The notes beneath the pieces were generated by a model. The model ran no database searches. It saw nothing but the letters and a program-made list of their open reading frames with translations, and was not told where the DNA came from. Of a stretch of 35,303 bases of DNA, positions 23,418 to 31,580 are shown one piece after another; the first letter of the stretch is position 1; the number at the start of each line of letters is the position of its first letter. The position numbers were made by a program, and so were the translations under genes. The stretch comes from Nostoc sp. RI_552 (lineage in GTDB: Bacteria > Cyanobacteriota > Cyanobacteriia > Cyanobacteriales > Nostocaceae): contig WGNO01000070.1 in NCBI GenBank assembly GCA_016124525.1, forward strand, positions 1 through 35,303. Reading direction: 5' to 3'.

Positions 23418-24494
23418 TTAATGAACTTTTCCCCGGGTTGATTCGGCATCAATAGGTTTAATCCAGTATAGGCGCAACATCTGGTAAATAATTCCACAAA
23501 AGGGGGGTATTTTTTGCCAGAACTTGACAAATCCAGGACGACTACTTTCCTTAATCTCTGTCAGTCTCTGAGTATTAATGAAACACTGCTCTAGTCGCCA
23601 GAAAAACGCCGGGTGATTAGTATTCAAAATTAGGGGAAATGCTCGTGCTGAGGTATTATTTGTCTCCTGAATTACTCTGTTATTGTATTTGCGTGGATGT
23701 ATACCAATGGCTTCATAAAATGTTGCCCGTTCAAATACTGTGATGGTATGGGTGACAAATACAGTCAGCAAAAAGAACCGCACCCACAACCGCGCTCTCC
23801 AATTGTTCCATAATTTTGGTTGCGATCGCAGTAGTGCTTTAAAGAAATCTCCGTGTCGATTTTCATCTTGACACCAACTTTCAAATTTGCGGAAGAGTGG
23901 ATAAAATTGGTATTCAGGATGTTCCTGCATGTGGCGATGCACTAAGATATACCGCCAGTAACCAATTTTCTCCGATAGATAGACTGTGTAAATTACCCAC
24001 TCTGGGGGGAAAAAGGTATATGTCCGATGTTTGGTTAAATAGCTTAAGTCCAGAGACAGATTGAAATCTGCCATAGATTTATTCAGAAATCCCGCGTGGC
24101 GTGCTTCATCCCTGGCCATATAATTAAAGGCATCAGCCAAAAGGGGATTTTTTTCTTTGAGTCGGCGGGATAATTCTTTAAACAGCAGAAACCCAGAAAA
24201 TTCTGAAGTGCATGAACGCTCTAAAAAGTCAATAAAAGTGCGACGTTTTTCTTCATCAACATGCTCCCAACTTTGCTGAAATTCTTGGTCGCGCACAAAA
24301 TGATGGCGATTATAGTCAGCACGTAACTCTTCCACAACCGCTAGCAACTCAGTCTCATTCGCCGAAATATCTAAATTTGCTACCGCTTCAAAATCAGTGG
24401 TGTAAAACCGAGGTGTTAACAATGTTTCCTGAACAGGTGCTTTAATACCTGGCTTGAGTAATTTAGGGTCGGAAGTTTCGAGAGACTTAACCAT
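23418..24494 (-). CDS. acsF: Mg-protoporphyrin IX monomethyl ester (oxidative) cyclase
   Basis: The di-iron oxygenase that forms the fifth ring of chlorophyll. Metal-ligand motifs are MARDEARHAG (127-135, ExxH) and CQDENRHGD (208-216, second ExxH), with an earlier Glu near SCTSEFSGF. The start MVKSLETSDPKLLKPGIK and the length of 358 residues are typical of cyanobacterial AcsF. Cyanobacteria often have two paralogs, and the low-oxygen one (chlAII in Synechocystis) is grouped with ho2 and hemN. Here hemN is divergent 493 bases away, which suggests this is the chlAII-type copy; heme oxygenase is not in the window. The assignment to the low-oxygen paralog is from context only. Confidence 0.93.
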   Translation of the reverse strand: MVKSLETSDPKLLKPGIKAPVQETLLTPRFYTTDFEAVANLDISANETELLAVVEELRADYNRHHFVRDQEFQQSWEHVDEEKRRTFIDFLERSCTSEFSGFLLFKELSRRLKEKNPLLADAFNYMARDEARHAGFLNKSMADFNLSLDLSYLTKHRTYTFFPPEWVIYTVYLSEKIGYWRYILVHRHMQEHPEYQFYPLFRKFESWCQDENRHGDFFKALLRSQPKLWNNWRARLWVRFFLLTVFVTHTITVFERATFYEAIGIHPRKYNNRVIQETNNTSARAFPLILNTNHPAFFWRLEQCFINTQRLTEIKESSRPGFVKFWQKIPPFCGIIYQMLRLYWIKPIDAESTRGKVH

Positions 24495-24599
24495 GAGACT
24501 GCTTTCATGTTTGAGTTTTAATTGTTATATAAGCATGAATTTTGCTATTAATACATCAGTTAAATTATTGAAAAGCGATTTTCGATAAATAACCTTGAC

Positions 24600-24611
24600 T
24601 ACCAATTGGTA
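24600..24611. promoter_or_regulatory. Palindromic candidate operator TACCAATTGGTA
   Basis: A perfect 12-bp palindrome about 106 bases upstream of the acsF start and inside the divergent acsF/hemN region. It is the size and type bound by dimeric winged-helix regulators such as MarR proteins. That it serves ChlR or another oxygen-responsive factor is inference. Confidence 0.4.
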
Positions 24612-24881
24612 ATGCTTATTTTCTGGAGATTCACAGAATTAAAAAGACTATTTATTAACAAACTTTCTCTTAAGTCAGTTGCTAAATGTGTCCATTGAAA
24701 ACGAGAAAAATATAAAGAAATCTTAATAATTTTATGGTTATACAAATATTGATAGTTAAATGATTTTGTGAGAGGAAGTCGAAGCCAAAAAATCCGATCA
24801 TTTCAGACCAATTCAATTAAGCTGTTTGGTTGGAATCAACACATTATGCAGTGCCGCTACTCTCTACACTGGATAATACCC

Positions 24882-24914
24882 AGATTGCGCGAAGCCCAGT
24901 GCCGGAGGCAATCT
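24882..24914 (-). repeat. Dispersed palindromic repeat, copy 3 (inverted)
   Basis: Plus strand AGATTGCGCGAAGCCCAGTG then CCGGAGGCAATCT; its reverse complement matches copies 1 and 2 (GATTGCCTCCGGCACTGGG). The outer arms AGATTGC and GCAATCT are exact reverse complements. It lies 74 bases before the hemN start, in its probable leader. Confidence 0.65.
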
Positions 24915-24987
24915 TACAAATTGATTGGCAGTTTGATTTCCGCCGCGCTGCATGAGGCGGGATGATCGCAGTTTCTTGGAGGTTTTG

Positions 24988-26370
24988 ATGGTTTTTGTCT
25001 TGCCTGGTATTAAATTTGATCTGGATATGATCAAAAAATACGATACTCCTGCACCCAGATACACGAGTTATCCCCCCGCTACAGAGTTGAACTCAGAATT
25101 TACTGTAACTGATTTTCACGGTGCGATGGCCGCTTCTAACTGCCGAAAATCACCTCTGTCTTTATATTTCCATATCCCCTTTTGTCAGACCGCTTGCTAC
25201 TTCTGCGGCTGTAATACAGTAATATCTCAAAACAAGAATATTGCCAAACCTTACTTAGAAAATTTGGTGCAAGAAATCAAGAATATGGCAACCTTGATTG
25301 ATCCAGAGAGAAAAGTAGTACAAATTCATTGGGGCGGTGGTACACCAAACTATTTAAATCACGCTCAAGTCAAATTGTTATGGAAACACATTACTGAAAA
25401 CTTTAATATCCAACCACAAGCCGAAATTTCCATTGAGATTAATCCCACCTACGTTGATCAAGACTATATTTTATTTCTGCGTGAAGTAGGGTTTAACCGT
25501 ATTAGTTTTGGTATTCAGGATTTTAACTACCAAGTACAAGTAGCTGTAAATCGCCTCCAGACAGAAGAACATCTGTTTAATGTGATGAGTTGGATTAAAG
25601 GAGCTAAATTTGACAGTGTGAATGTAGACCTAATTTATGGTTTACCTCATCAAACTCTCCAGACATTTCAAGAAACAGTAACAAAGACTATTAAATTAGA
25701 CCCTAATCGAATTGTTGTTTTTAACTTCGCCTATGTACCTTGGATGAAGCCAGCACAAAAAAATATTCCTCAAGCAGCATTACCTCAACCGCAGGAAAAG
25801 TTAGAAATTCTCAAGATGACTATTGAGGAACTGACGAGTAACAACTACCTATTTATTGGTATGGATCATTTTGCCAAACAGAATGATGAACTAGCCCTCG
25901 CTCAACACAATCGGACCCTCCAGCGCAACTTTCAGGGATACACCACCCACGGTGGAACAGAGCTATTAGGTTTTGGTGCTACATCTATCAGTATGCTAAA
26001 TGATGCTTATGTGCAGAACCACAAGCAATTAAAGGATTATTATCAGGCGATGGCGGCGGATGTTTTACCCATTAGTAAAGGTATTAAACTGAGTCAAGAC
26101 GACATAATTAGGAGGGATGTGATCATGTCGATTATGTCTCACTTTTATCTGAATAAGCAAGATATTGAAGATAAATATCACATTTGTTTCGATGATTATT
26201 TTAGCCATGAGCTAAAGGCATTAGAAATACCCGCAGCGGATCAACTCGTTGATATATCAAGTAACCAAATTCAGGTCACAGATATAGGTCGGTTACTAGT
26301 GAGAAATATCGCTGTCATATTTGATAATTATCAAAATACTAAAGAGCGGCGATTTTCCAGAGCAATTTGA
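24988..26370 (+). CDS. hemN: Oxygen-independent coproporphyrinogen III oxidase
   Basis: A radical-SAM enzyme that decarboxylates coproporphyrinogen III without oxygen, giving protoporphyrinogen IX for heme and chlorophyll. The [4Fe-4S] motif is FCQTACYFCGC (Cys66, 70, 73; CX3CX2C), followed by the SAM motif HWGGGTPNYL and RISFGIQDFN. The YFHIPFC plus YFCGCN sequence and the N-terminal YDTPAPRYTSYPPATEL mark true HemN instead of the HemW-like relatives. The ATG at 24988 follows GGAGG at ideal spacing; an in-frame ATG at 24952 is rejected. The length of 460 residues is normal. The divergent acsF and the following Mn-catalase fit a role in low-oxygen or stress conditions, such as microoxic growth. 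Confidence 0.93.
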   Translation: MVFVLPGIKFDLDMIKKYDTPAPRYTSYPPATELNSEFTVTDFHGAMAASNCRKSPLSLYFHIPFCQTACYFCGCNTVISQNKNIAKPYLENLVQEIKNMATLIDPERKVVQIHWGGGTPNYLNHAQVKLLWKHITENFNIQPQAEISIEINPTYVDQDYILFLREVGFNRISFGIQDFNYQVQVAVNRLQTEEHLFNVMSWIKGAKFDSVNVDLIYGLPHQTLQTFQETVTKTIKLDPNRIVVFNFAYVPWMKPAQKNIPQAALPQPQEKLEILKMTIEELTSNNYLFIGMDHFAKQNDELALAQHNRTLQRNFQGYTTHGGTELLGFGATSISMLNDAYVQNHKQLKDYYQAMAADVLPISKGIKLSQDDIIRRDVIMSIMSHFYLNKQDIEDKYHICFDDYFSHELKALEIPAADQLVDISSNQIQVTDIGRLLVRNIAVIFDNYQNTKERRFSRAI

Positions 26371-26378
26371 TAAATTAA

Positions 26379-26397
26379 GGGCAATTCATAATTGCCC
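26379..26397. repeat. GGGCAATT hairpin after hemN
   Basis: GGGCAATT (26379-26386), CAT, AATTGCCC (26390-26397), starting 9 bases after the hemN stop and followed by CTACC. It resembles the GGGGCAATTCAT-type palindromes scattered through Nostoc-like genomes. It may also end the hemN transcript, although no T-run follows. Confidence 0.5.
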
Positions 26398-26833
26398 CTA
26401 CCTAGGGCTCGCTTAATATAAATAAAGTGTAATCTGAACAAATTTGCTCTAAATTAAAATTTCATAAAATTCCATAAAAGTTCTCTAACTTTTGATTTTA
26501 ATAACTCTTTCCTCTGGTAGAAATAATGGTAAATAAGAATCGCTAATTTAAAGACAGTTCAGATTTTAGAAGAAGTTTATGAATATTACTGCTTGGGCAA
26601 TGTTAGGGAGTTGAAAGATAAGAATTTATTGGACAGACAATTCAAATATGTGCAGAAGGTTTTGATTCCTAATAGCTTTGCTAACAGCAGTTTGCTATAT
26701 GCTACTAAGCAGAAGTGTTGAATCCTGCAATAAAAATTTACAATTTTTGCGTTCTACCCAGATAAAGTTCATTGTCTATTAAGAATAGAGTCATTAATTG
26801 CTCAAATTTTGTATCACTGACGCACAACTTGGA

Positions 26834-26847
26834 CAGTCAACAGTCAA
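26834..26847 (+). repeat. Two tandem copies of the heptamer CAGTCAA
   Basis: CAGTCAACAGTCAA, a minimal form of the short tandemly repeated heptamers (STRR type) known from heterocystous cyanobacteria. Only two units, 54 bases before the catalase start. Confidence 0.35.
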
Positions 26848-26901
26848 CATTTCTGGCTACTAAGGGATTATTTTTGATGAAAATGCCTTAAGGGGTGGAT
26901 T

Positions 26902-27594
26902 ATGTTTTACCACAAAAAAGAGCCTATTCATGCTGTAAATGTATTTGAGGCTAACCCTCATTTTGCTCAATTGTTGCTTGAGCAGTTTGGTGGAGCTACG
27001 GGGGAACTATCGGCAGCTTTGCAATATTGGGTGCAATCATTTCATGTGGAAAATGCTGGCATTAGAGATATGCTCCAAGACATTGCTATAGAGGAATTTA
27101 GCCACCTAGAAATGGTTGGTAAACTGATTGAAGCCCACACCAAGAATATGGATCAAACAGAAGCATACAAAAGCACTCTCTTCGCCGTTAGAGGTGTGGG
27201 TCCTCACTTTCTTGATAGTCAAGGAAATGCTTGGACAGCAAATTACTTAAATGAAGGCGGAGACGTGGTGCGGGATTTGAGAGCTAATATTGCGGCTGAA
27301 GCTGGCGCACGTCAAACTTACGAAGAACTAATTAAGGTGGCCACAGATCAAGGAACTAAAAATACTTTGGTTCATCTCTTAACACGAGAAGTTTCTCATA
27401 CTCAGATGTTTATGAAAGCTCTTGATTCATTGGGTAAACTAACAGACCCACTGTTTGGTAATATTCAGCCTGATGAAACGGTTGATATTTATTACAATTT
27501 ATCTACAAATGGCGATGGTAAAGATGAGCGTGGTCCTTGGAATTCTGATCCGGTATTCAGATACATTCCTAACCCGCTGGAAAGGAAATCTTAA
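26902..27594 (+). CDS. Manganese catalase
   Basis: A non-heme dimanganese catalase of the ferritin-like superfamily that breaks down hydrogen peroxide. A four-helix bundle is indicated by ligand-bearing helices: GELSAALQYWVQSF (Glu35), IAIEEFSHLEMVGKLIEAHT (Glu65, His68), NIAAEAGARQTYEELI and TREVSHTQMFMKAL. The C-terminal tail YNLSTNGDGKDERGPWN with PVFRYIPNP is typical of the short cyanobacterial Mn-catalases; 230 residues is normal for this group. The ATG at 26902 follows AAGGGGTGG. It does not need heme, which fits beside genes for low-oxygen tetrapyrrole synthesis. The adjacent frame stays open about 70 bases past the stop, but I see no reason to extend it. Confidence 0.9.
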   Translation: MFYHKKEPIHAVNVFEANPHFAQLLLEQFGGATGELSAALQYWVQSFHVENAGIRDMLQDIAIEEFSHLEMVGKLIEAHTKNMDQTEAYKSTLFAVRGVGPHFLDSQGNAWTANYLNEGGDVVRDLRANIAAEAGARQTYEELIKVATDQGTKNTLVHLLTREVSHTQMFMKALDSLGKLTDPLFGNIQPDETVDIYYNLSTNGDGKDERGPWNSDPVFRYIPNPLERKS

Positions 27595-27691
27595 GTTACA
27601 GCTTCAACTGGCTGCTGATGAGCGCTGTTTGGAAATTAGTCAAGAGACTGACGAGCAATTTTAGTTTCTGTAAAATTTTTAGAAGCATACT

Positions 27692-27745
27692 AAAAAGCGC
27701 CTGGGAGTGTTGCCGTGTTTCCACCCCAGGCACTTTTTATTTTTA
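27692..27745. terminator. Bidirectional terminator between Mn-catalase and purH
   Basis: AAAAAG, C, GCCTGGG (27692-27705) pairs with CCCAGGC, A, CTTTTT (27725-27738), followed by ATTTTT. A-run and T-run flank the GC stem on both sides, so it can end both the plus-strand catalase and the minus-strand purH transcripts. It is the clearest terminator in the window. Confidence 0.75.
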
Positions 27746-27845
27746 ACTTGCTCCTCACACACCACTAGAGGATACTTCTGTTTAGTTACAAACCAAGTGT
27801 AATATGTGACAGTTATTGAAGTGTCACAGGTTTAACTGGCAAAAT

Positions 27846-29411
27846 TTAGTGTAGAAAATGGCGCATACCAGTTAACACCATCACTAATCCTAATTCATTG
27901 GCGGCGTTGATGGAATCTTGGTCACGCAGACTTCCCCCTGGTTGGACAATGGCAGTAATACCAGCATCTGCGGCTGTTCTGACAGAATCATCGAAGGGGA
28001 AAAATCCATCACTGGCGAGAACTGCACCTTGGGCTTTTGCGCCTGCCTGTTCTAAGGCAATTTTCACTGAACCAACGCGATTCATTTGACCTGCACCCAC
28101 ACCGAGGGTAGTTTGATCGTTTGTAATCACAATGGCATTAGATTTGACGTGTTTACAAACTTTCCAAGCAAACAGTAACTCGGCTAACTGGTCAGGGGTG
28201 GGTTGACCTTCGGTAACTACTTGCCATGCAGTGGTATCAGTCATGGTATCATCAGCAGCTTGGACGAGAAAACCGCCAGCGATTGCCTTAGTTACTGCCC
28301 TTTGCACAATTGCTTTGACTGTATCCTTGGGGCCATTACTCAAATCTGCTAATGTTAAAATCCGCAGTTTAGATTTTGCCGCGAGAATTTCTTGGGCTTC
28401 AATTTCACAACCAGGTGCAACAACACATTCTAAAAATGTCTTGGTTAACTCCTGGGCTGTGGCTGCATCAATAGGCCGATTCAGTGCAACAATTCCACCA
28501 AAGGCAGAAACAGGATCAGCGTTAAAAGCTTTTTGGTATGCTTTTACAAGGGTGCTTCCTACAGCCACACCGCAAGGGTTTGTGTGTTTAATGATTGTTG
28601 CGGCTGGGGTATCAGTAAACTCGGCAATAATACGGCGGGCGGCTTCTAAATCAACTAAGTTGTTGTAACTCAGTTCCTTACCTTGTAATTTTATCGCAGC
28701 AGCCCATCCCGTGGGAGTAGTACCAGTTTGATACCAAGCAGCTGGTTGATGAGGGTTTTCACCGTAACGCAGAGATTGCAATTGCTGTCCAGAAAGGTTG
28801 TATTGCTGGGGTAGGGTATCTTGAGATTGTTGGCTGAGGTAAGCTGCAATGGCTTGGTCATAACTAGCCGTGTGAGAAAAACCTTTTAAAGCACATTTTT
28901 GGCGAAACTCCAGGGATGTAGTGCTGTTATTTTGCCCCAATTCCTGTAAATATGTCTCATAGTCTGCCGGATCACATAATACAGTCACGTGGGGGAAATT
29001 TTTCGATGCAGCCCGTAACATGGCCGGGCCACCAATATCAATTTGTTCCACAGCCTCAGATAATGTCACCCCAGGTTTAGCAATAGTCTCTTGAAAGGGA
29101 TAAAGATTGACTACCACTAAATCAATGGGGCGAATTTGATTATTTTCTAAATCTGTTAAGTGTTGGGGAAGATCCCGTCGGGCTAAAATTCCGCCATGAA
29201 TCCGGGGATGTAGAGTTTTCACTCTACCACCTAAAATTTCAGGTGAACCTGTGTAATCAGCGACTTTGGTCACAGGTAGCCCCGCATTCTTAAGAGTTTG
29301 GGCGGTTCCCCCACTGCTGATTAAATCGAAGTTAAATTCTTCGACCAAGCGACGGGCTAGGTCAACTATACCAGTTTTGTTAGATACACTCAGCAGTGCT
29401 AGACGCGCCAT
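27846..29411 (-). CDS. purH: Bifunctional AICAR formyltransferase / IMP cyclohydrolase
   Basis: Performs the last two steps of purine synthesis. The N-terminal MGS-like domain (LLSVSNKTGIVDLARRL, SSGGTAQTL, GGRVKTLHPRIHGGIL) is the cyclohydrolase. The C-terminal domain carries AICAR formyltransferase motifs (LRYGENPHQPAAWY, ELSYNNLVDLEAA, IIKHTNPCGVAVG with the catalytic Lys-His, and DGFFPFDDSV). The ATG at 29411 with GAGG nine bases before it is preferred to the TTG at 29426, giving 521 residues, the normal length. It ends in MVLTGMRHFLH. It is separated from the next upstream gene and probably monocistronic. Confidence 0.96.
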   Translation of the reverse strand: MARLALLSVSNKTGIVDLARRLVEEFNFDLISSGGTAQTLKNAGLPVTKVADYTGSPEILGGRVKTLHPRIHGGILARRDLPQHLTDLENNQIRPIDLVVVNLYPFQETIAKPGVTLSEAVEQIDIGGPAMLRAASKNFPHVTVLCDPADYETYLQELGQNNSTTSLEFRQKCALKGFSHTASYDQAIAAYLSQQSQDTLPQQYNLSGQQLQSLRYGENPHQPAAWYQTGTTPTGWAAAIKLQGKELSYNNLVDLEAARRIIAEFTDTPAATIIKHTNPCGVAVGSTLVKAYQKAFNADPVSAFGGIVALNRPIDAATAQELTKTFLECVVAPGCEIEAQEILAAKSKLRILTLADLSNGPKDTVKAIVQRAVTKAIAGGFLVQAADDTMTDTTAWQVVTEGQPTPDQLAELLFAWKVCKHVKSNAIVITNDQTTLGVGAGQMNRVGSVKIALEQAGAKAQGAVLASDGFFPFDDSVRTAADAGITAIVQPGGSLRDQDSINAANELGLVMVLTGMRHFLH

Positions 29412-29566
29412 GTTGTAGTTCCTCAAATGTTCTCTGGGAAGCGAAAGATCCTCAGTTTTACATAAGGCTGGGTTAACTTCAAGACTAAAGCACGAACTAA
29501 TGGGCTGATATTTAGGGCTTGCTGAAAAAGTTATTTGTGAGGATAAGGGGGTCTGTGGTTCGTTAA

Positions 29567-30574
29567 TTAATCGCTAGTCCACCCACCGAGAAATGCTGCT
29601 ACACCTAAAACCCCCAGCGCCACAGCCCCCCATTTGAGTTTCGGATTCATATCCCACCAATCTAAGAAACTGGGTATTGTCAAGTTTCTAAAATCTCCCT
29701 CAATTTTGTCATAGCCAGGAATGGGAGTAAAAACATTATGTGGTGCGTCCTGTGATTTCGGCTCGTTGGTATGTTGACCTGGAAAAGCGATCGCTAGTAA
29801 AATTGCATCTACTAATTCTGGTGAAATGCGTTGCAACACATCTAAAACTTTGCCTGCATCCCCAACTACAAAATCCCGCATGGGATGTTCAGCAACATAA
29901 AGAATGGCATTAGTCACTAAACTCGGTTGATAATAGGGTGGTATTCCCGTTGGTTTCACCCCTAACTTGGTGCGAATTTTATTGTAGTAGGGTGTGTTGA
30001 TGGTGGAAGGCAAGATAGATGTAACATTGATTGGTAATTTTTCGTGTTGCAACTCCAGACGCAAGGCTTCCAGGAAACCTTCTAAACCATGTTTAGCTGC
30101 GGAATAAGGGCTTTGTAGTGGTAAACTGCGCCTACCTTCCATGGAAGAAATATGAATTAATGAACCCCGTCCCTCTTGTTTGAGATATGGTAGTGCAGCC
30201 ATAGCACCATACACCTGTCCCATTAAGGTGACATCCACAACTCGTTTAAACTCTTCTGGTGTAATGTTCTCAAAAGGAGCAATGATACCCGTAGCCGCAG
30301 TGTGAACCCAAGTATCCAAGTGTCCATATTCTGCCACAGTTTTGTCTGCGATGGCTTTAACTTGCTGAAAATTACTCACATCGGCAATAGTATAGATCGC
30401 CTCACCGCCCAAACTGCGGATTTCTGTAACTAAAGACTTTAGTCCTGGTTCACTGCGTGCGGAAACTACTACCTTTGCACCGCCTTGGGCAAACTTGAGT
30501 GCTGTTTCTCTACCGATACCACTAGAAGCCCCAACGATGGCTACTACCTGCTGATTAATTGGCTTGAGTTGCAT
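29567..30574 (-). CDS. Short-chain dehydrogenase/reductase with C-terminal membrane anchor
   Basis: A classical SDR of 335 residues, longer than the usual 250. Cofactor motif VGASSGIGRE (14-23) and the catalytic Ser143 (HISSMEG), Tyr157 and Lys161 (SPYSAAKHG) are present. The NNAG motif is changed to HTAATG. Arg40 in VVVSARSE suggests NADP(H). Residues 240-312 are a family-specific extension and 314-332 form one membrane span (KWGAVALGVLGVAAFLGGW). Such anchored SDRs are widespread in cyanobacteria and proteobacteria, with unknown substrate. It is intact, with the ATG at 30574. Confidence 0.85.
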   Translation of the reverse strand: MQLKPINQQVVAIVGASSGIGRETALKFAQGGAKVVVSARSEPGLKSLVTEIRSLGGEAIYTIADVSNFQQVKAIADKTVAEYGHLDTWVHTAATGIIAPFENITPEEFKRVVDVTLMGQVYGAMAALPYLKQEGRGSLIHISSMEGRRSLPLQSPYSAAKHGLEGFLEALRLELQHEKLPINVTSILPSTINTPYYNKIRTKLGVKPTGIPPYYQPSLVTNAILYVAEHPMRDFVVGDAGKVLDVLQRISPELVDAILLAIAFPGQHTNEPKSQDAPHNVFTPIPGYDKIEGDFRNLTIPSFLDWWDMNPKLKWGAVALGVLGVAAFLGGWTSD

Positions 30575-30694
30575 AGTTAATTATCCCTACCCTCTGTTTT
30601 TATCAATAAGCTGGATAATTGATCTAGACATCTTGCGTGGGACTTAAGCACAAGGTAGATTTCCGTTGGGGATTTTTGAGAAAGTAATTAATTA

Positions 30695-30829
30695 TTATTT
30701 AATTAGCTCAGAAATCTGACGGCGCAGTTTCCCGCCATCGCCCTTGAAGGTAATAGCCTTATCAAAGATAAACCAGTTACCACGATTGGCATAGTTGATA
30801 CTCTCAATACAAACCACAAACTTAGTCAT
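30695..30829 (-). CDS. Possible 44-aa small protein
   Basis: An uninterrupted ATG-to-TAA frame encoding MTKFVVCIESINYANRGNWF, IFDKAITFKGDGGKLRRQISELIK. The composition is protein-like (mixed charged and aromatic residues, regular third positions), more so than other unassigned frames in the window. There is no strong ribosome binding site (upstream TATTGATAATTA). It lies between the 2TM-domain gene and the SDR gene, all on the minus strand, 52 bases from the former. I do not recognise a family. Confidence 0.4.
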   Translation of the reverse strand: MTKFVVCIESINYANRGNWFIFDKAITFKGDGGKLRRQISELIK

Positions 30830-30881
30830 TAATTATCAATAATTATGATAACTATGTCGGCAAAATTTTGCTTTCAACTTG

Positions 30882-31385
30882 CTAAATTTGCAATGCTTTA
30901 AACCACTTGTTCAGAACGGTGTTAATAGTTTGCTTGATTTGATGTTTGCGATGCCACTTTTGAAAAGCCATTTCGTATTCTTCGCCTTTAGTTTGAAAGG
31001 TATTCCAAATATCTAGCCCTAATGTTAATCCGCAAAATACTAAAAAATACAATGACCAAGTAAGACCGCCGCCGCCGATTAAATCCACTACCATTAAAAA
31101 ACTGTTAATGATGGCATAATTGCCAACACGTTTCTGAAATTTTGCTATGCGGTAGGAATTAAAAGCTTGTCTCTGTTGCATTTCGCTGTGTTGCGATCGC
31201 CAGTCATTTTCTGCTTGACTTAGTACATCGGGTGATATATTTAACTCTCTAGCAATTTCCAAAAGTTGCTCATAGGAAAATTCCTCATCATCGTTGTTAG
31301 CTTGATGAGCAATGGCTAATTGGAGAATTCGCTGTACATCGTCTTGGCTATAAGAACGAAGACTGTGAGGTTCAAATGCCGTCAT
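30882..31385 (-). CDS. 2TM-domain protein, 167 aa
   Basis: A small inner-membrane protein. The N-terminal 75 residues (SYSQDDVQRILQLAIAHQ, FSYEQLLEIARELNISPDVL) are a helical module often found before 2TM domains in cyanobacteria. The 2TM domain follows with spans at about 88-106 (VGNYAIINSFLMVVDLIGG) and 110-127 (WSLYFLVFCGLTLGLDIW), then a basic helix (FQKWHRKHQIKQTI). Some 2TM modules are fused to histidine-kinase or DNA-binding parts; here it stands alone. Function unknown. The ATG at 31385 is the only good start. Confidence 0.8.
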   Translation of the reverse strand: MTAFEPHSLRSYSQDDVQRILQLAIAHQANNDDEEFSYEQLLEIARELNISPDVLSQAENDWRSQHSEMQQRQAFNSYRIAKFQKRVGNYAIINSFLMVVDLIGGGGLTWSLYFLVFCGLTLGLDIWNTFQTKGEEYEMAFQKWHRKHQIKQTINTVLNKWFKALQI

Positions 31386-31580
31386 AACTATTATCTCTGG
31401 GTGTGACCTTTAGTAAAATTTTGCCCCTTGGTAGCTGTGCAATTTAGCCAGGGTGTTATTAATAATGTTTGTACTATCCTTAGATTAACAAATCTAGAAA
31501 CAAGCATGGGGTATTAGTTATCTGCCTTTCAGGTGATTGAACACTCACGCCAATGTAAAATTTCCCATTGCCATTGTCGA

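Larger units (their letters stand above)
24495..24987. other. Divergent acsF/hemN control region
   Basis: 493 bases that must carry both promoters. They hold a perfect 12-bp palindrome at 24600-24611, AT-rich promoter-like DNA, repeat copy 3 at 24882-24914 and a CCGCC/GGCGG hairpin near 24940-24960. In Synechocystis the equivalent genes are controlled by the MarR-type regulator ChlR; no such gene is present here. Confidence 0.5.
26371..26901. other. 531-base intergenic region before Mn-catalase
   Basis: AT-rich, with no credible gene. It holds a hairpin right after hemN (26379-26397), a doubled heptamer CAGTCAA at 26834-26847 and the catalase leader. The 11-codon ATG frame at 26579 is not supported. 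Confidence 0.5.

Noticed and set aside
5207..24914. The three palindromic repeats as a CRISPR array
   Set aside because: They are about 10 kb apart, not tandem, and no cas genes are present.
24952..24987. Upstream ATG that would lengthen hemN by 12 residues
   Set aside because: The GGAGG ribosome binding site fits the ATG at 24988, and the extra residues are not family-like.
27455..27664. 69-aa plus-strand frame overlapping the end of Mn-catalase
   Set aside because: Mostly out-of-frame catalase sequence; the catalase product already ends at a family-typical position.
28231..28668. 145-aa plus-strand frame inside purH
   Set aside because: Antisense to conserved purH sequence; Ala/Ser/Val-rich shadow typical of reverse frames.
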